Assembly: GCA_018399255.1 (NCBI GenBank)
Contig: JAGYPA010000003.1
Span: forward strand, 122,032 to 155,427
Length of the DNA stretch: 33,396 nt
Direction: 5' to 3'
From: Spirochaetales bacterium
Lineage (GTDB): Bacteria; Spirochaetota; Spirochaetia; JABMQR01
In this document: piece by piece, positions 7,960-19,105 of the stretch
How positions within the stretch are numbered: position 1 is the stretch's first letter
Layout: each line of letters starts with the position of its first letter
Position numbers and translations under genes: made by a program
Notes under the pieces: generated by a model
Told to the model about the DNA's origin: nothing
Seen by the model: the letters and a program-made list of their open reading frames with translations, nothing else
The model's database searches: none

Positions 7960-9198
7960 GTGAAGAAACTGACTTTTCCCCTGTATTCCACGTATGCGGG
8001 GCTGAAACGAAGTGTCTATATTCTTTTTATAGCCCGGATAGTCAATAGAATGGGCGATTTCGTGCAGCTTTTCCTCGTTCTCTACCTTACATCACGACTG
8101 GGCTTTGACGAGGCGGCCGCCGGTCGCTTCATCATGATGACCGGAGTGATGAACGGGTTCGGGGTTGTTGCCGGCGGTTTTTTTTCCGATCGATTTTCGA
8201 GAAAGACTGTTCTGATTATCTGTCAGGCTGTGCTGGCATTTTCCTACATTGCCTGCGGGTTTCTTCCCGTTTCCATGACTGTTCCCTGGCTCATTTTTAT
8301 CTCCTCACCTTTTCGCGGGGCAACCTGGCCGGTCACAAATGCCATGGTTACCGATCTCACTGAAGGTACCGAACGGAAAAAGGCCTTTTCCCTGCTCTAT
8401 CTTGGTACTAATGTCGGGGTTGCCGTTGGTCCGCTGATTGCAGGCCTGCTTTTTACCAATCATCTTCCCTGGCTTTTCTGGGGTGATGGTGCAACAACGC
8501 TCTTTGCGGCAGGGGCGGTACTGCTTTTTGTGTCTGACACCAGACCTGAGAGCGATAAAATCGAGCAGAGCCGAAGAGCAGGACCTGAGGGTGAGCGTGC
8601 TGAAGAGGGTTGGTTTTTACAGGTTTTTCTCAGACGGCCGGCCCTGATTGCCTATCTTCTTATTGCAGCCCTGATCAGTTTTGTCTATTCTCAGCATCAG
8701 TTTTCCCTGCCTCTGCAAATTAATGGAATATACACAGACAGCGGACCGCGATTTTACGGCTACATTATGACAGCGAACGCCGTTACGGTACTGCTTTTTA
8801 CAGCTCCGCTCACAGCCGTCACCAGCAGGCTGCGCCCGTTGCTGAATATGGCCATTGCCGCCATTCTCTACATGGTCGGCTTCGGGATGATCCTCTACAT
8901 CCGAACCATGGGAATGTTTTTTGCGTCAACACTTGTCTGGACCCTTGGAGAAATCCTGATGGTTACGAATTCTCAGGTGTTTGCAGCCAGCAGTACCCCG
9001 ATTACGCATCGCGGCAGGTTTAACGGCATAATTTCTCTCATCCATGGCTTCGGGTTTGCCGTAAGTCCCTGGATATCGGGGATCGTAATTGAGCAGCGGG
9101 GCATAACAGCCATCTGGCCGATTGCGGCGGCTGCAGCTGCGGCGGGGGCGGCTGCCTTCTTCCTGATGGACCGGATTGCAGGCCGCAGTTATCAGTAG
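7960..9198 (+). CDS. major facilitator superfamily transporter
   Basis: A 412-residue very hydrophobic protein, about 12 predicted membrane segments. It starts at GTG 7960 with AAGGAG 9 nt upstream; no ATG fits. The N-terminal half has RIVNRMGDFVQLFLVLYL and GGFFSDRFSRKTVL, the MFS loop 2-3 signature (GxxxDRxxRR/K type). A charged cytoplasmic loop (about 190-220, RPESDKIEQSRRAGPEGERA) separates the two six-helix halves. It resembles MdtH-like drug or solute efflux carriers, but the substrate cannot be deduced. It follows nrdJ by 63 bp on the same strand and may be co-transcribed. A promoter follows before the nqr genes. Confidence 0.88.
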   Translation: MKKLTFPLYSTYAGLKRSVYILFIARIVNRMGDFVQLFLVLYLTSRLGFDEAAAGRFIMMTGVMNGFGVVAGGFFSDRFSRKTVLIICQAVLAFSYIACGFLPVSMTVPWLIFISSPFRGATWPVTNAMVTDLTEGTERKKAFSLLYLGTNVGVAVGPLIAGLLFTNHLPWLFWGDGATTLFAAGAVLLFVSDTRPESDKIEQSRRAGPEGERAEEGWFLQVFLRRPALIAYLLIAALISFVYSQHQFSLPLQINGIYTDSGPRFYGYIMTANAVTVLLFTAPLTAVTSRLRPLLNMAIAAILYMVGFGMILYIRTMGMFFASTLVWTLGEILMVTNSQVFAASSTPITHRGRFNGIISLIHGFGFAVSPWISGIVIEQRGITAIWPIAAAAAAAGAAAFFLMDRIAGRSYQ

Positions 9199-9272
9199 CT
9201 GTCGGCTGTTGTTTCCAATGGGGATTTCGTTCCGTTTTTTTGTGAATGAACTGTGAGATGCCGGCTCAGGAT

Positions 9273-9301
9273 TTTACTTTTTTACAGAAATAATTTATTA
9301 T
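9273..9301 (+). promoter_or_regulatory. predicted promoter of the nqr operon
   Basis: TTTACT (9273-9278), 17 nt, TATTAT (9296-9301), about 58 nt before the chosen nqrB start. Pattern match only. Confidence 0.5.
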
Positions 9302-9359
9302 GTCTTGTCAATGGGCAATAATACTGATGCGGAATACTGTACATATCGGGGAGGATCTA

Positions 9360-10310
9360 GTGAAAATACTGAAACAGCAGGCAATGCGTAATGTATTGAA
9401 GGGAATGATCCCGCTCTGCCTTGCTGCCGTCTACTTCTACGGCTGGCGTTTTGCTGCCGTGCTGGCGGTAGTGGCAGCGGCCGGGGTTCTGGGTGAATAT
9501 TTGATGGCTAAAAAATATGGGCTGTCGATGACCGAATCCCTCTTTGTATCAGTCGTTCTTTTCAGCCTGTCCCTTCCGCCGACTATCCCTCTCTGGATAG
9601 CTGCTCTCGGTATGCTTTTCGGCGTTGTTTTTGGTAAAATGGTCTTCGGCGGGTTCGGCAAGAATATATTCAACCCCGCTATCTCGGCGAGGGCGTTTGT
9701 CTATATCAGTTTCGGCGGGCCGCTGACAGGAAATTTTGTTCCTGCAGTCCCGGGTACCCTGGGATGGTTTCCTGGCGGATTCGGCTACTGGCTTTCGCCG
9801 ATTGACAGCATATCCAACGCGACTCCGCTGGTGACCGGGGCGGGAAATATTGCAGATATGATAATAGGATCGATTCCCGGCAGTTTTGGGGAAACGTCTG
9901 CAATACTGGTTATACTGGGAGGACTCTACATTGTCTATAAAAAGGCTGCCAACTGGCGCATTGTGACGGCTGCAATATCCAGCTTCCTGGTAACGCAGAC
10001 GATATTCTGGCTTGCCGGTGCTGGAGATGCCTTTAATCCTCTCTATGCTCTGGTTGGCGGAAGCTTTCTTCTGGGAGCATTCTTCATGATTACCGATCCG
10101 GTATCGGCTTCGCAGACGACCGACCTTGGACGCTGGATATACGGAGCCCTTTTTGGCGTGCTGACGGTTCTTATCAGGACCTTTTCAATCTGGCCGGCGG
10201 CAATCACCTTTGCCATTCTGCTTTCAAATATGTTTGCTCCATTGCTTGACTATTACCTCAAGGAGCGGAAAAAGAAGCGCTCTGCAGCGAAGAAAGGAGC
10301 GTCGGCATGA
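9360..10310 (+). CDS. nqrB: Na+-NQR subunit B / RnfD-like membrane flavoprotein
   Basis: From GTG 9360, which has GGGGAGG 5 nt upstream, the protein is 316 residues. An in-frame ATG at 9300 lacks a ribosome site. It is a multi-spanning membrane subunit of the NADH-driven sodium pump. GGFGKNIFNPAISARAF is the shared NqrB/RnfD signature. DSISNATPL contains Thr155, which matches the Thr that carries covalent FMN through a phosphodiester bond. The length is nearer RnfD (about 350) than classical NqrB (about 410). It overlaps nqrC by ATGA (10307-10310), so the two are translationally coupled. The label B is chosen because the operon ends in an NqrF-type subunit. Confidence 0.88.
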   Translation: MKILKQQAMRNVLKGMIPLCLAAVYFYGWRFAAVLAVVAAAGVLGEYLMAKKYGLSMTESLFVSVVLFSLSLPPTIPLWIAALGMLFGVVFGKMVFGGFGKNIFNPAISARAFVYISFGGPLTGNFVPAVPGTLGWFPGGFGYWLSPIDSISNATPLVTGAGNIADMIIGSIPGSFGETSAILVILGGLYIVYKKAANWRIVTAAISSFLVTQTIFWLAGAGDAFNPLYALVGGSFLLGAFFMITDPVSASQTTDLGRWIYGALFGVLTVLIRTFSIWPAAITFAILLSNMFAPLLDYYLKERKKKRSAAKKGASA

Positions 10311-10900
10311 AAAAAGAGAGTTTTTTTGCAAAGCGGATATATCCTCTCCTGTTTATGCTTGGAATAACCGTTCTCTGCATTGCTGTGACTTCGGGCTTAT
10401 ATCTTTTTACACAGGAACGGGTTGAAGCCAATGAAAATCTGTTTCTCAAAAAGACGGTCCTCGAGGCAGCCGGTGTTTCCTATCCTGATGATTTTATCGA
10501 GATAAACCGTATTTTTGATGAGATCGTGCGGGAAACCGGTGATGTATTCACAGTAAATAAAGGCCAGGGAGGGACTGCTTTTGTTGTGCCGTTTACCGGT
10601 CCGGGGCTCTGGGGCCCGATCAGTCTGATGGTCGGCTTTGCGGGAGAGCTGAATGCTCTGACCGGTATCGGCATTATCAGCCAGAATGAGACGCCGGGGC
10701 TGGGAGCCAGAATAGAGGAACCCTGGTACAAGCAGCAGTTCATCGGAAAATGGGGACCTTTTACTATGGTGGAAGAGGGTACAGCCGATGAACCTGATGA
10801 GATTGACTCCCTGACCGGGGCAACACGGACATCAAGAAGCGTTCAAGCGATCATGAACAGGGCTGTCAGTGAAGGCCCGCAGATTATAAAGGGGGAGTAA
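10307..10900 (+). CDS. nqrC: Na+-NQR subunit C / RnfG-like FMN-binding protein
   Basis: 197 residues. One N-terminal membrane helix (about 10-34) is followed by an extracytoplasmic FMN-binding domain. DSLTGATRTSRSV holds Thr173 in the [S/T]GAT motif where FMN is attached covalently. GIGIISQNETPGLGARI is the other family signature. It is shorter than typical NqrC (about 257) and matches RnfG size. The start ATG overlaps the nqrB stop, and nqrD begins 1 nt after its stop. Like subunit B it would need the flavin transferase ApbE, whose gene is not in the window. Confidence 0.9.
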   Translation: MKKESFFAKRIYPLLFMLGITVLCIAVTSGLYLFTQERVEANENLFLKKTVLEAAGVSYPDDFIEINRIFDEIVRETGDVFTVNKGQGGTAFVVPFTGPGLWGPISLMVGFAGELNALTGIGIISQNETPGLGARIEEPWYKQQFIGKWGPFTMVEEGTADEPDEIDSLTGATRTSRSVQAIMNRAVSEGPQIIKGE

Positions 10901-10901
10901 C

Positions 10902-11510
10902 ATGGCAAAAGGTTTGGTTAAAAAGACATTCATCGCACCCCTGGGCAAGGACAATCCGGTATTTGTTCAGATACTGGGAATCTGCTCAACGCTTGCCGTT
11001 ACCAATAAACTGGAAAACACGGTGGTCATGACGCTTGGCGTAATGTTTACGACGGCTCTTTCCAGCTTCACGATATCGATATTCCGTAAGCTTATTCCGG
11101 CTAGAATCCGGATGATGGTCGAGACCCTCATCATTGCCACTTTTGTTATAATTGTGGATATCGTTCTGAAGGCATACATGCCTGATATCTGGAAGCAGCT
11201 CGGACCGTATGTCGGACTGATAATCACCAACTGCATTATTATGGGTAGGGCAGAGGCCTTTGCGCTGAACAACAAGCCTGGGCTTTCACTGATCGACGGG
11301 CTTGCTTCAGGATTGGGGTATGCATACGTCCTGCTGATTATCGCTTTCTTCCGGGAACTGCTGGGGACCGGGACGCTCTGGGGCGTTCAGATACTGGGCA
11401 GCTGGTGGACAAACTGGTCAATTATGATCATGCCTCCGGGAGCCTTCTTTATGCTGGCAATTTTTATATGGGTGGTTAAAGAGGTCTTTATCAAGGAGGA
11501 GAGCAAATGA
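10902..11510 (+). CDS. nqrD: Na+-NQR subunit D / RnfE
   Basis: 202 residues, about six membrane segments. The early Cys in QILGICSTLAVTNKLEN and the later Cys in TNCIIMGRAEAFAL are the pair that, with NqrE, is known to hold an intramembrane iron-sulfur centre in this family. A GGGGGAG sequence precedes the start. The stop overlaps the nqrE start (ATGA, 11507-11510). D and E are homologous subunits with opposite topology. Confidence 0.92.
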   Translation: MAKGLVKKTFIAPLGKDNPVFVQILGICSTLAVTNKLENTVVMTLGVMFTTALSSFTISIFRKLIPARIRMMVETLIIATFVIIVDIVLKAYMPDIWKQLGPYVGLIITNCIIMGRAEAFALNNKPGLSLIDGLASGLGYAYVLLIIAFFRELLGTGTLWGVQILGSWWTNWSIMIMPPGAFFMLAIFIWVVKEVFIKEESK

Positions 11511-12100
11511 ACGAAGCGTTGTATCCCATAGCAGTATTCTTCGCAGCCATATTTACCAATAATATCCTGCTGACAAACTATCTCGGAATGTGCTCGTTTC
11601 TTTCGGTTTCCCGGGAGATAAAGACTTCGGTCGGCCTCGGAATTGCCGTGACTTTTGTCATGGCGACAACGACTATTCTCAACTGGATGGTCTACAACTA
11701 TATTCTGATGCCCTTTGGTCTTGAGTACCTGCGTTTTATAGTTTTTATTATTGTAATAGCAGCTTTTGTGCAGATTGTGGAAATGATAATTGAACGGGTC
11801 AGTGAAACCCTCTATGCGGCTCTGGGGATTTTTCTACCGCTTATAACGGTGAACTGTGCAATTCTCGGAGTCAGTCTCTTTATGGTAATCAGAGAGTACA
11901 GCCTGATCACGTCCTTTTTCTTTGGACTGGGAAGCGGGCTCGGCTGGTTTCTGGCTATTCTCGCCATGGCCGGTATCCGGCAGAAGCTTGCCCGGGCAAA
12001 AGTGCCGCCGGGACTTGAAGGTGCCGGCATTACGCTTATTATTGCTGGAATGATGGCGCTGGCTTTTATGGGTTTTTCCGGAATGATCAATATAGCGTAG
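11507..12100 (+). CDS. nqrE: Na+-NQR subunit E / RnfA
   Basis: 197 residues, six membrane segments, the usual length. FTNNILLTNYLGMCSFLSVS and TVNCAILGVSLF supply the conserved cysteines matching those in subunit D. GLGSGLGWFLAILAMAGIRQKL near the C-terminus is also typical. Together with D it forms the core through which electrons cross the membrane. It is coupled to nqrD by a 4-nt overlap, and nqrF follows after 13 nt. Confidence 0.92.
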   Translation: MNEALYPIAVFFAAIFTNNILLTNYLGMCSFLSVSREIKTSVGLGIAVTFVMATTTILNWMVYNYILMPFGLEYLRFIVFIIVIAAFVQIVEMIIERVSETLYAALGIFLPLITVNCAILGVSLFMVIREYSLITSFFFGLGSGLGWFLAILAMAGIRQKLARAKVPPGLEGAGITLIIAGMMALAFMGFSGMINIA

Positions 12101-12113
12101 GGAGGAGGTTAAC

Positions 12114-13220
12114 ATGCTGGTTACATTATTCATCAGTGTTGGAATTATTTCAGCCGTCGCCGTCTTCCTTGCTCTGCTCATGGTTATAGCTGATGCGACC
12201 ATCGGCAATTACGGGGAAGTTACCGTCAATGTGAACGGCGGGGCGCGTGAGCTGGTTGTCCCCGGCGGACAGCCCCTGCTGAAAGCGCTGACGGGGGAGG
12301 GGATTTTTATTCCTTCAGCCTGCGGCGGACGCGGTTCCTGCGGACTGTGCAAGGTTAAAGTTGTCGAAGGCGGCGGACAGATCCTGCCGACAGAGCTTCC
12401 CTGGCTTTCCGAAGAGGAGAAAAAGAGCAATATTCGTCTTTCCTGCCAGTTCAAGGTGAAGAACGATCTTTCCATTCAGATTCCCGATGAACTGTTTCTT
12501 GTCAAGCAGTTTACCACGGTAGTCGAAAGCATCAGGGATCTGACGCATGACATCAAGGAGGTTCGTCTCAAGCTTATCGATCCTCCCGAGATAACACCGG
12601 TTGCCGGGCAGTTTGTTCAGTTTCAGGTTCCTGCCTATGAACTTACCGATGAGCCGGTGTACCGGGCATATTCGATGGCATCGATACCCAGTGACAAAAA
12701 TCATATCGAGCTCGAAATACGGCTTGTTCCAAACGGTATATGTACAACCTACGTGCATAAATATCTGAAAGAAGGGGATGAAGTTCTTGTCAACGGACCA
12801 TACGGTGATTTTTACCTTCAGAATACCGACCGTGATATTATCTGTATTGCCGGCGGTTCCGGGATGGCTCCGATAAAATCGATCCTGCTTGATATGCAGG
12901 AGAAGGGTCTGAAGCGCAAGGCTACCTATTTTTTCGGTGCCCGATCGGCCAGGGATCTTTTCCTTCTCGATGAAATGAGGCAGCTGGAAAAGGAAAATGA
13001 ACACTTTACCTTTATGCCGGCCCTGAGCGAGCCTGATGAGGGAGACAACTGGAAGGGTGAGGTAGGACTGATAACTGATGTTGTTGCCAGGCATGTAAAG
13101 GATGGTGCCAGTAAGGAAGCTTACCTGTGCGGCAGCCCCGGTATGATCGATGCCTGCATCAAGGTTCTGACCGAGTGCGGTGTTCCTGAAGACCGCATCT
13201 ATTATGATAAGTTTGCTTAG
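12114..13220 (+). CDS. nqrF: Na+-NQR subunit F, NADH-oxidising flavin / 2Fe-2S subunit
   Basis: 368 residues; GGGAGGAGG precedes the ATG. Order of parts: an N-terminal membrane anchor (about 3-27); a 2Fe-2S ferredoxin domain with Cys70, 76, 79 and 111 (ACGGRGSCGLC, RLSCQF); an FAD domain with YRAYSMAS; an NADH domain with AGGSGMAPIKSIL and YLCGSPGMIDAC; and the end YYDKFA. This is the electron-entry subunit of Na+-NQR and is absent from Rnf complexes, which use RnfC and RnfB instead. It is about 40 residues shorter than the classical protein. It shows that NADH is the donor. No nqrA, the quinone-site subunit usually first in the operon, is present. Confidence 0.94.
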   Translation: MLVTLFISVGIISAVAVFLALLMVIADATIGNYGEVTVNVNGGARELVVPGGQPLLKALTGEGIFIPSACGGRGSCGLCKVKVVEGGGQILPTELPWLSEEEKKSNIRLSCQFKVKNDLSIQIPDELFLVKQFTTVVESIRDLTHDIKEVRLKLIDPPEITPVAGQFVQFQVPAYELTDEPVYRAYSMASIPSDKNHIELEIRLVPNGICTTYVHKYLKEGDEVLVNGPYGDFYLQNTDRDIICIAGGSGMAPIKSILLDMQEKGLKRKATYFFGARSARDLFLLDEMRQLEKENEHFTFMPALSEPDEGDNWKGEVGLITDVVARHVKDGASKEAYLCGSPGMIDACIKVLTECGVPEDRIYYDKFA

Positions 13221-13232
13221 GGGAGGTATGAC

Positions 13233-13700
13233 ATGAAGCAGTCTATTCAACTGACACGCATACAGGAGCAGATGAAGCCGGGTGTTATAACTCTGGACGG
13301 GTTTCTGGGTACCGATAACCGCAATCTGATCGATATCCTCGTCGAGGATGACGGGATTGTAAGAAGATCCGGGCGATCCCACAGGACGATTGCTGATCGG
13401 ATGCAGTATTTCCGGGATGCGGGACTTGACGGTTTAGGTGAATTTATGACGATAGACGGCCATTTTGAAGTACGGGTCGATTCTGTAAGAGGCAAGCTGC
13501 CTTCTCCTTTCGGCGGGCCGGGCATGTATGAGAAAGTCAACACAACGGTGAGAAACACTGCGGTCGGACGTGAGGTAACTTATACCGATCTGCATATCCA
13601 TTTTGTGCGGGATCATGGGTTTTATGAGGGAGCGGGATCCCCGTACCGAATTGAACCTGAAAATCTGATCACTGTTCTGGAAGTGCCGTTTGCAGATTGA
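13233..13700 (+). CDS. unknown 155-aa protein at the end of the nqr operon
   Basis: I do not recognise a family. The ATG has GGGGAGG about 7 nt upstream and lies 12 nt after nqrF, so it should be translated from the same message. The protein is soluble, with no signal peptide or membrane helix, and is mixed alpha/beta. A charged N-terminal part (ITLDGFLGTDNRNLIDILVE, then RRSGRSHRTIADRMQYF) precedes a beta-rich half (HFEVRVDSVRGKLPSPFGG, YTDLHIHFVRDHGFYEG). It has no cysteines, so an iron-sulfur role is unlikely. An accessory or assembly role for the pump is inference from position only. Confidence 0.75.
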   Translation: MKQSIQLTRIQEQMKPGVITLDGFLGTDNRNLIDILVEDDGIVRRSGRSHRTIADRMQYFRDAGLDGLGEFMTIDGHFEVRVDSVRGKLPSPFGGPGMYEKVNTTVRNTAVGREVTYTDLHIHFVRDHGFYEGAGSPYRIEPENLITVLEVPFAD

Positions 13701-14023
13701 AAAGGCTCATTGGTCTCGATAATTATCTATCAATACCAGCTCTGAGTGTTGTATATCGGGGGTGGTTTCTATATACTGAGGGCACTGATTATCCATGGAT
13801 GAACCAGCCTGTCAGCATATGCATCGCATGTGCCAGTCTGGGGCTCCAGCAAGTTTATTGATATATGGTGCTGTTTTATTTACTGGAAGTATCTCTAAAC
13901 GAAATAACCGCAGCCTCTATACAAGACTGGTTTGCGGCAGGGGTCAAATACAAACCTCAGGGTATTTGCAATGATCGACCCGGATAATAATCTCAAAATT
14001 TTTATTGTATGGAGTGTTTCATT
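13701..14023. other. 323-bp leader of nifJ with inverted repeats
   Basis: No gene and no clear terminator for the nqr operon. GTATAT...ATATAC (about 13751-13776) and a hairpin at 13941-13981 are present. In the latter, CAAATAC (13945-13951) pairs perfectly with GTATTTG (13962-13968), and an alternative outer pairing GGGTC/GACCC (13941-13945 with 13977-13981) competes with it. I do not recognise a riboswitch class; the THI box of TPP riboswitches is absent. Confidence 0.45.
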
Positions 14024-17542
<3,519 letters not shown>

Positions 17543-17566
17543 CTGCAGAAGAATGTTTCTGTTCTG

Positions 17567-17597
17567 AGGACTGTCGCGCTGCGGCAGTCCTTTTTTG
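17567..17597 (+). terminator. intrinsic terminator after nifJ
   Basis: AGGACTGTCGC-GCT-GCGGCAGTCCT is an 11-bp stem with one G-T wobble, ending in TTTTTT. Confidence 0.92.
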
Positions 17598-17671
17598 TTT
17601 GGTGCGATGATTGCCGATTACCTGCACAGGGTGGAATCTTTACCGGTTGGGGGGCACTGGGCTGGAAGGTT

Positions 17672-18316
17672 TCAGGAAAAGGCTTTTCGGATAAATTTCA
17701 TGGTTTCGGCAATGATTTTTTCATCATCATATGTATCGGATGCAATAAAAACCTTCATCCGTTCCCGGTAGTAGGCGGAAGCATATGAGAACTGCAGCAT
17801 CTTGAAAATTGTATCTAAATGGAAGGCAAATATTTCAGAATCAAAATCTGCAGCGATCAGGCCTGATTTCTGGGCATCTTCAATTACAGCCGTATAGCAG
17901 GCAGCCGCAGCTGTTTCCATCTGCATCGTGAGCTTCTTGACCAATTCTCTATTGTTTTCAGTTGTTATCTCATTGTACAGATTGATCATGCTGGATTGTT
18001 CAAAGGAATGCTTCTGAATAGTGCGAAGGATTATTTCCACTTTCCCGAAGAAGTCTCCCTCTGTTTTCAGAATATCCTCCAAAGTACCTGATAGCAGGGA
18101 GGCACTGTCAGCAGTAACCGTCAGAAAAAGGTCTTCTTTTGTGATGAAGTAGTTATAGAGTGACCTGATACTGATGCCGGCTTTTTTGGCAATTACATTG
18201 ATATTGGCGCCGGTGTAGCCTGCTGAGGTAAACTCTGCAGATGCAGCATCGAGAAGAGCCTGCCTTTTTTCATCAGAAATATTATCAAATACGGAGGTAT
18301 GATACGGTTTTTCCAT
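17672..18316 (-). CDS. TetR/AcrR family transcriptional regulator
   Basis: 214 residues. The N-terminal DNA-binding domain has the TetR pattern: RQALLDAASAEFTSAGYTGA, then NVIAKKAGISIRSLYNYF, then ITKEDLF. The remainder is helical ligand-binding and dimer domain, not conserved enough to predict a ligand. No Shine-Dalgarno precedes ATG 18316. A promoter (TTGTAA, 17 nt, TAGTAT) ends 10 nt before it, so the transcript would be nearly leaderless. A large inverted repeat overlaps the -35 box, consistent with autoregulation. Neighbours are nifJ (convergent) and the DOMON gene (same strand, upstream); either could be a target. Confidence 0.88.
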   Translation of the reverse strand: MEKPYHTSVFDNISDEKRQALLDAASAEFTSAGYTGANINVIAKKAGISIRSLYNYFITKEDLFLTVTADSASLLSGTLEDILKTEGDFFGKVEIILRTIQKHSFEQSSMINLYNEITTENNRELVKKLTMQMETAAAACYTAVIEDAQKSGLIAADFDSEIFAFHLDTIFKMLQFSYASAYYRERMKVFIASDTYDDEKIIAETMKFIRKAFS

Positions 18317-18326
18317 GCTGTAGATA

Positions 18327-18402
18327 ATACTATATGAGAGGAGAGGGTTTTACAATGTACCAGTTCCGTATTTCTGTAAAACCCTCCTATCTCCTCTCTC
18401 AT
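18327..18402 (-). promoter_or_regulatory. tetR promoter inside a long inverted repeat (candidate operator)
   Basis: On the minus strand TTGTAA (18350-18355), a 17-nt spacer and TAGTAT (18327-18332). GAGGGTTTTACA (18343-18354) is repeated inverted and perfectly at 18375-18386. An outer ATGAGAGGA (18334-18342) has an imperfect partner at 18392-18402. The arms flank 20 nt. No T-run follows, so a terminator for the upstream gene is less likely than a regulator site. Confidence 0.6.
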
Positions 18403-18436
18403 CTCTTGTACGAGTTAACGGGGTAGAGGTAATGAG

Positions 18437-18991
18437 TTAAAAAGTCGCCTCAAAAGATGTTTTAAACGTATGCTTTGTACGGAAATCATCTTTTCCGTCG
18501 GGACCGTAGGCAATCAGGATTTTATGGGATTCTCCAAGAGTCAGCGGAACATCGTATTCATCTCCTGAATCTATAGGCAAAGCGAATACCAGCTCTGTCC
18601 ATCCGTTTTCCTCACGACCCGAAATAAGCCTGATATCATCGGTTCCACCCAGGTCAGTATCAGGACCATGGGCAAATGTTCCTGTCCCAAAGTCATCGCG
18701 AACAGTTGTCTGCCCGTTTGCAACATAGCCGATGACATACTGAGCATCTTTCATTACTCGGGATGGATTAAACCCCACTGAAAGCCAGCCCGTTGTTTTT
18801 GCTGCAAAGGTGAAAATAATTTCTTCTCCGGCAGTTTCCCAGGCAAGCGAGGCGTTGTCGAGGGAAGCTGAAGATGCTGAATCGGGTGCGGGTGCGGGTG
18901 AAGGAGAAGCAGCCTCTTCCTTTTCCCCTGATGCGGCAAGAAAGGATATTGACAGAGCCAACATTACAACCATCGTGATCACTTTTTTCAT
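18437..18991 (-). CDS. secreted DOMON-domain protein
   Basis: 184 residues with AAGGAGT 7 nt before the ATG. A signal peptide (about 1-21, hydrophobic MVVMLALSISFLAAS) is followed by a low-complexity Glu/Ala/Ser/Pro linker to about 43. There is no lipobox Cys, so cleavage by signal peptidase I is likely. Residues about 47-180 form a beta-sandwich resembling DOMON: GWLSVGFNP, DAQYVIGYV, RLISGREENGWTELVFALPI and KILIAYGPDGKDDF. DOMON domains bind haem or sugars and often sit in extracellular electron transfer or sensing proteins. The GWxxxGF signature is the main support. No haem-axial residue can be assigned with certainty. Confidence 0.65.
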   Translation of the reverse strand: MKKVITMVVMLALSISFLAASGEKEEAASPSPAPAPDSASSASLDNASLAWETAGEEIIFTFAAKTTGWLSVGFNPSRVMKDAQYVIGYVANGQTTVRDDFGTGTFAHGPDTDLGGTDDIRLISGREENGWTELVFALPIDSGDEYDVPLTLGESHKILIAYGPDGKDDFRTKHTFKTSFEATF

Positions 18992-19105
18992 TTAATACTC
19001 CTTAAGCGGCTTGAAAGCCTTATATAGAATTATTCATTAGTTATATAGTAATAGTTGCAGTCGGCTGGCGGCAAGGTAATTAGAGCAGAAAAGAAAAACT
19101 TAGGA

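Noticed and set aside
9300-9359. ATG 9300 as start of nqrB
   Set aside because: It lies on the predicted -10 box and lacks a ribosome site, while GTG 9360 has GGGGAGG and fits the family N-terminus.
12315-13382. 355-codon minus-strand open frame over nqrF
   Set aside because: Antisense to the clear 2Fe-2S/FAD/NADH protein NqrF; no domain or ribosome site of its own.
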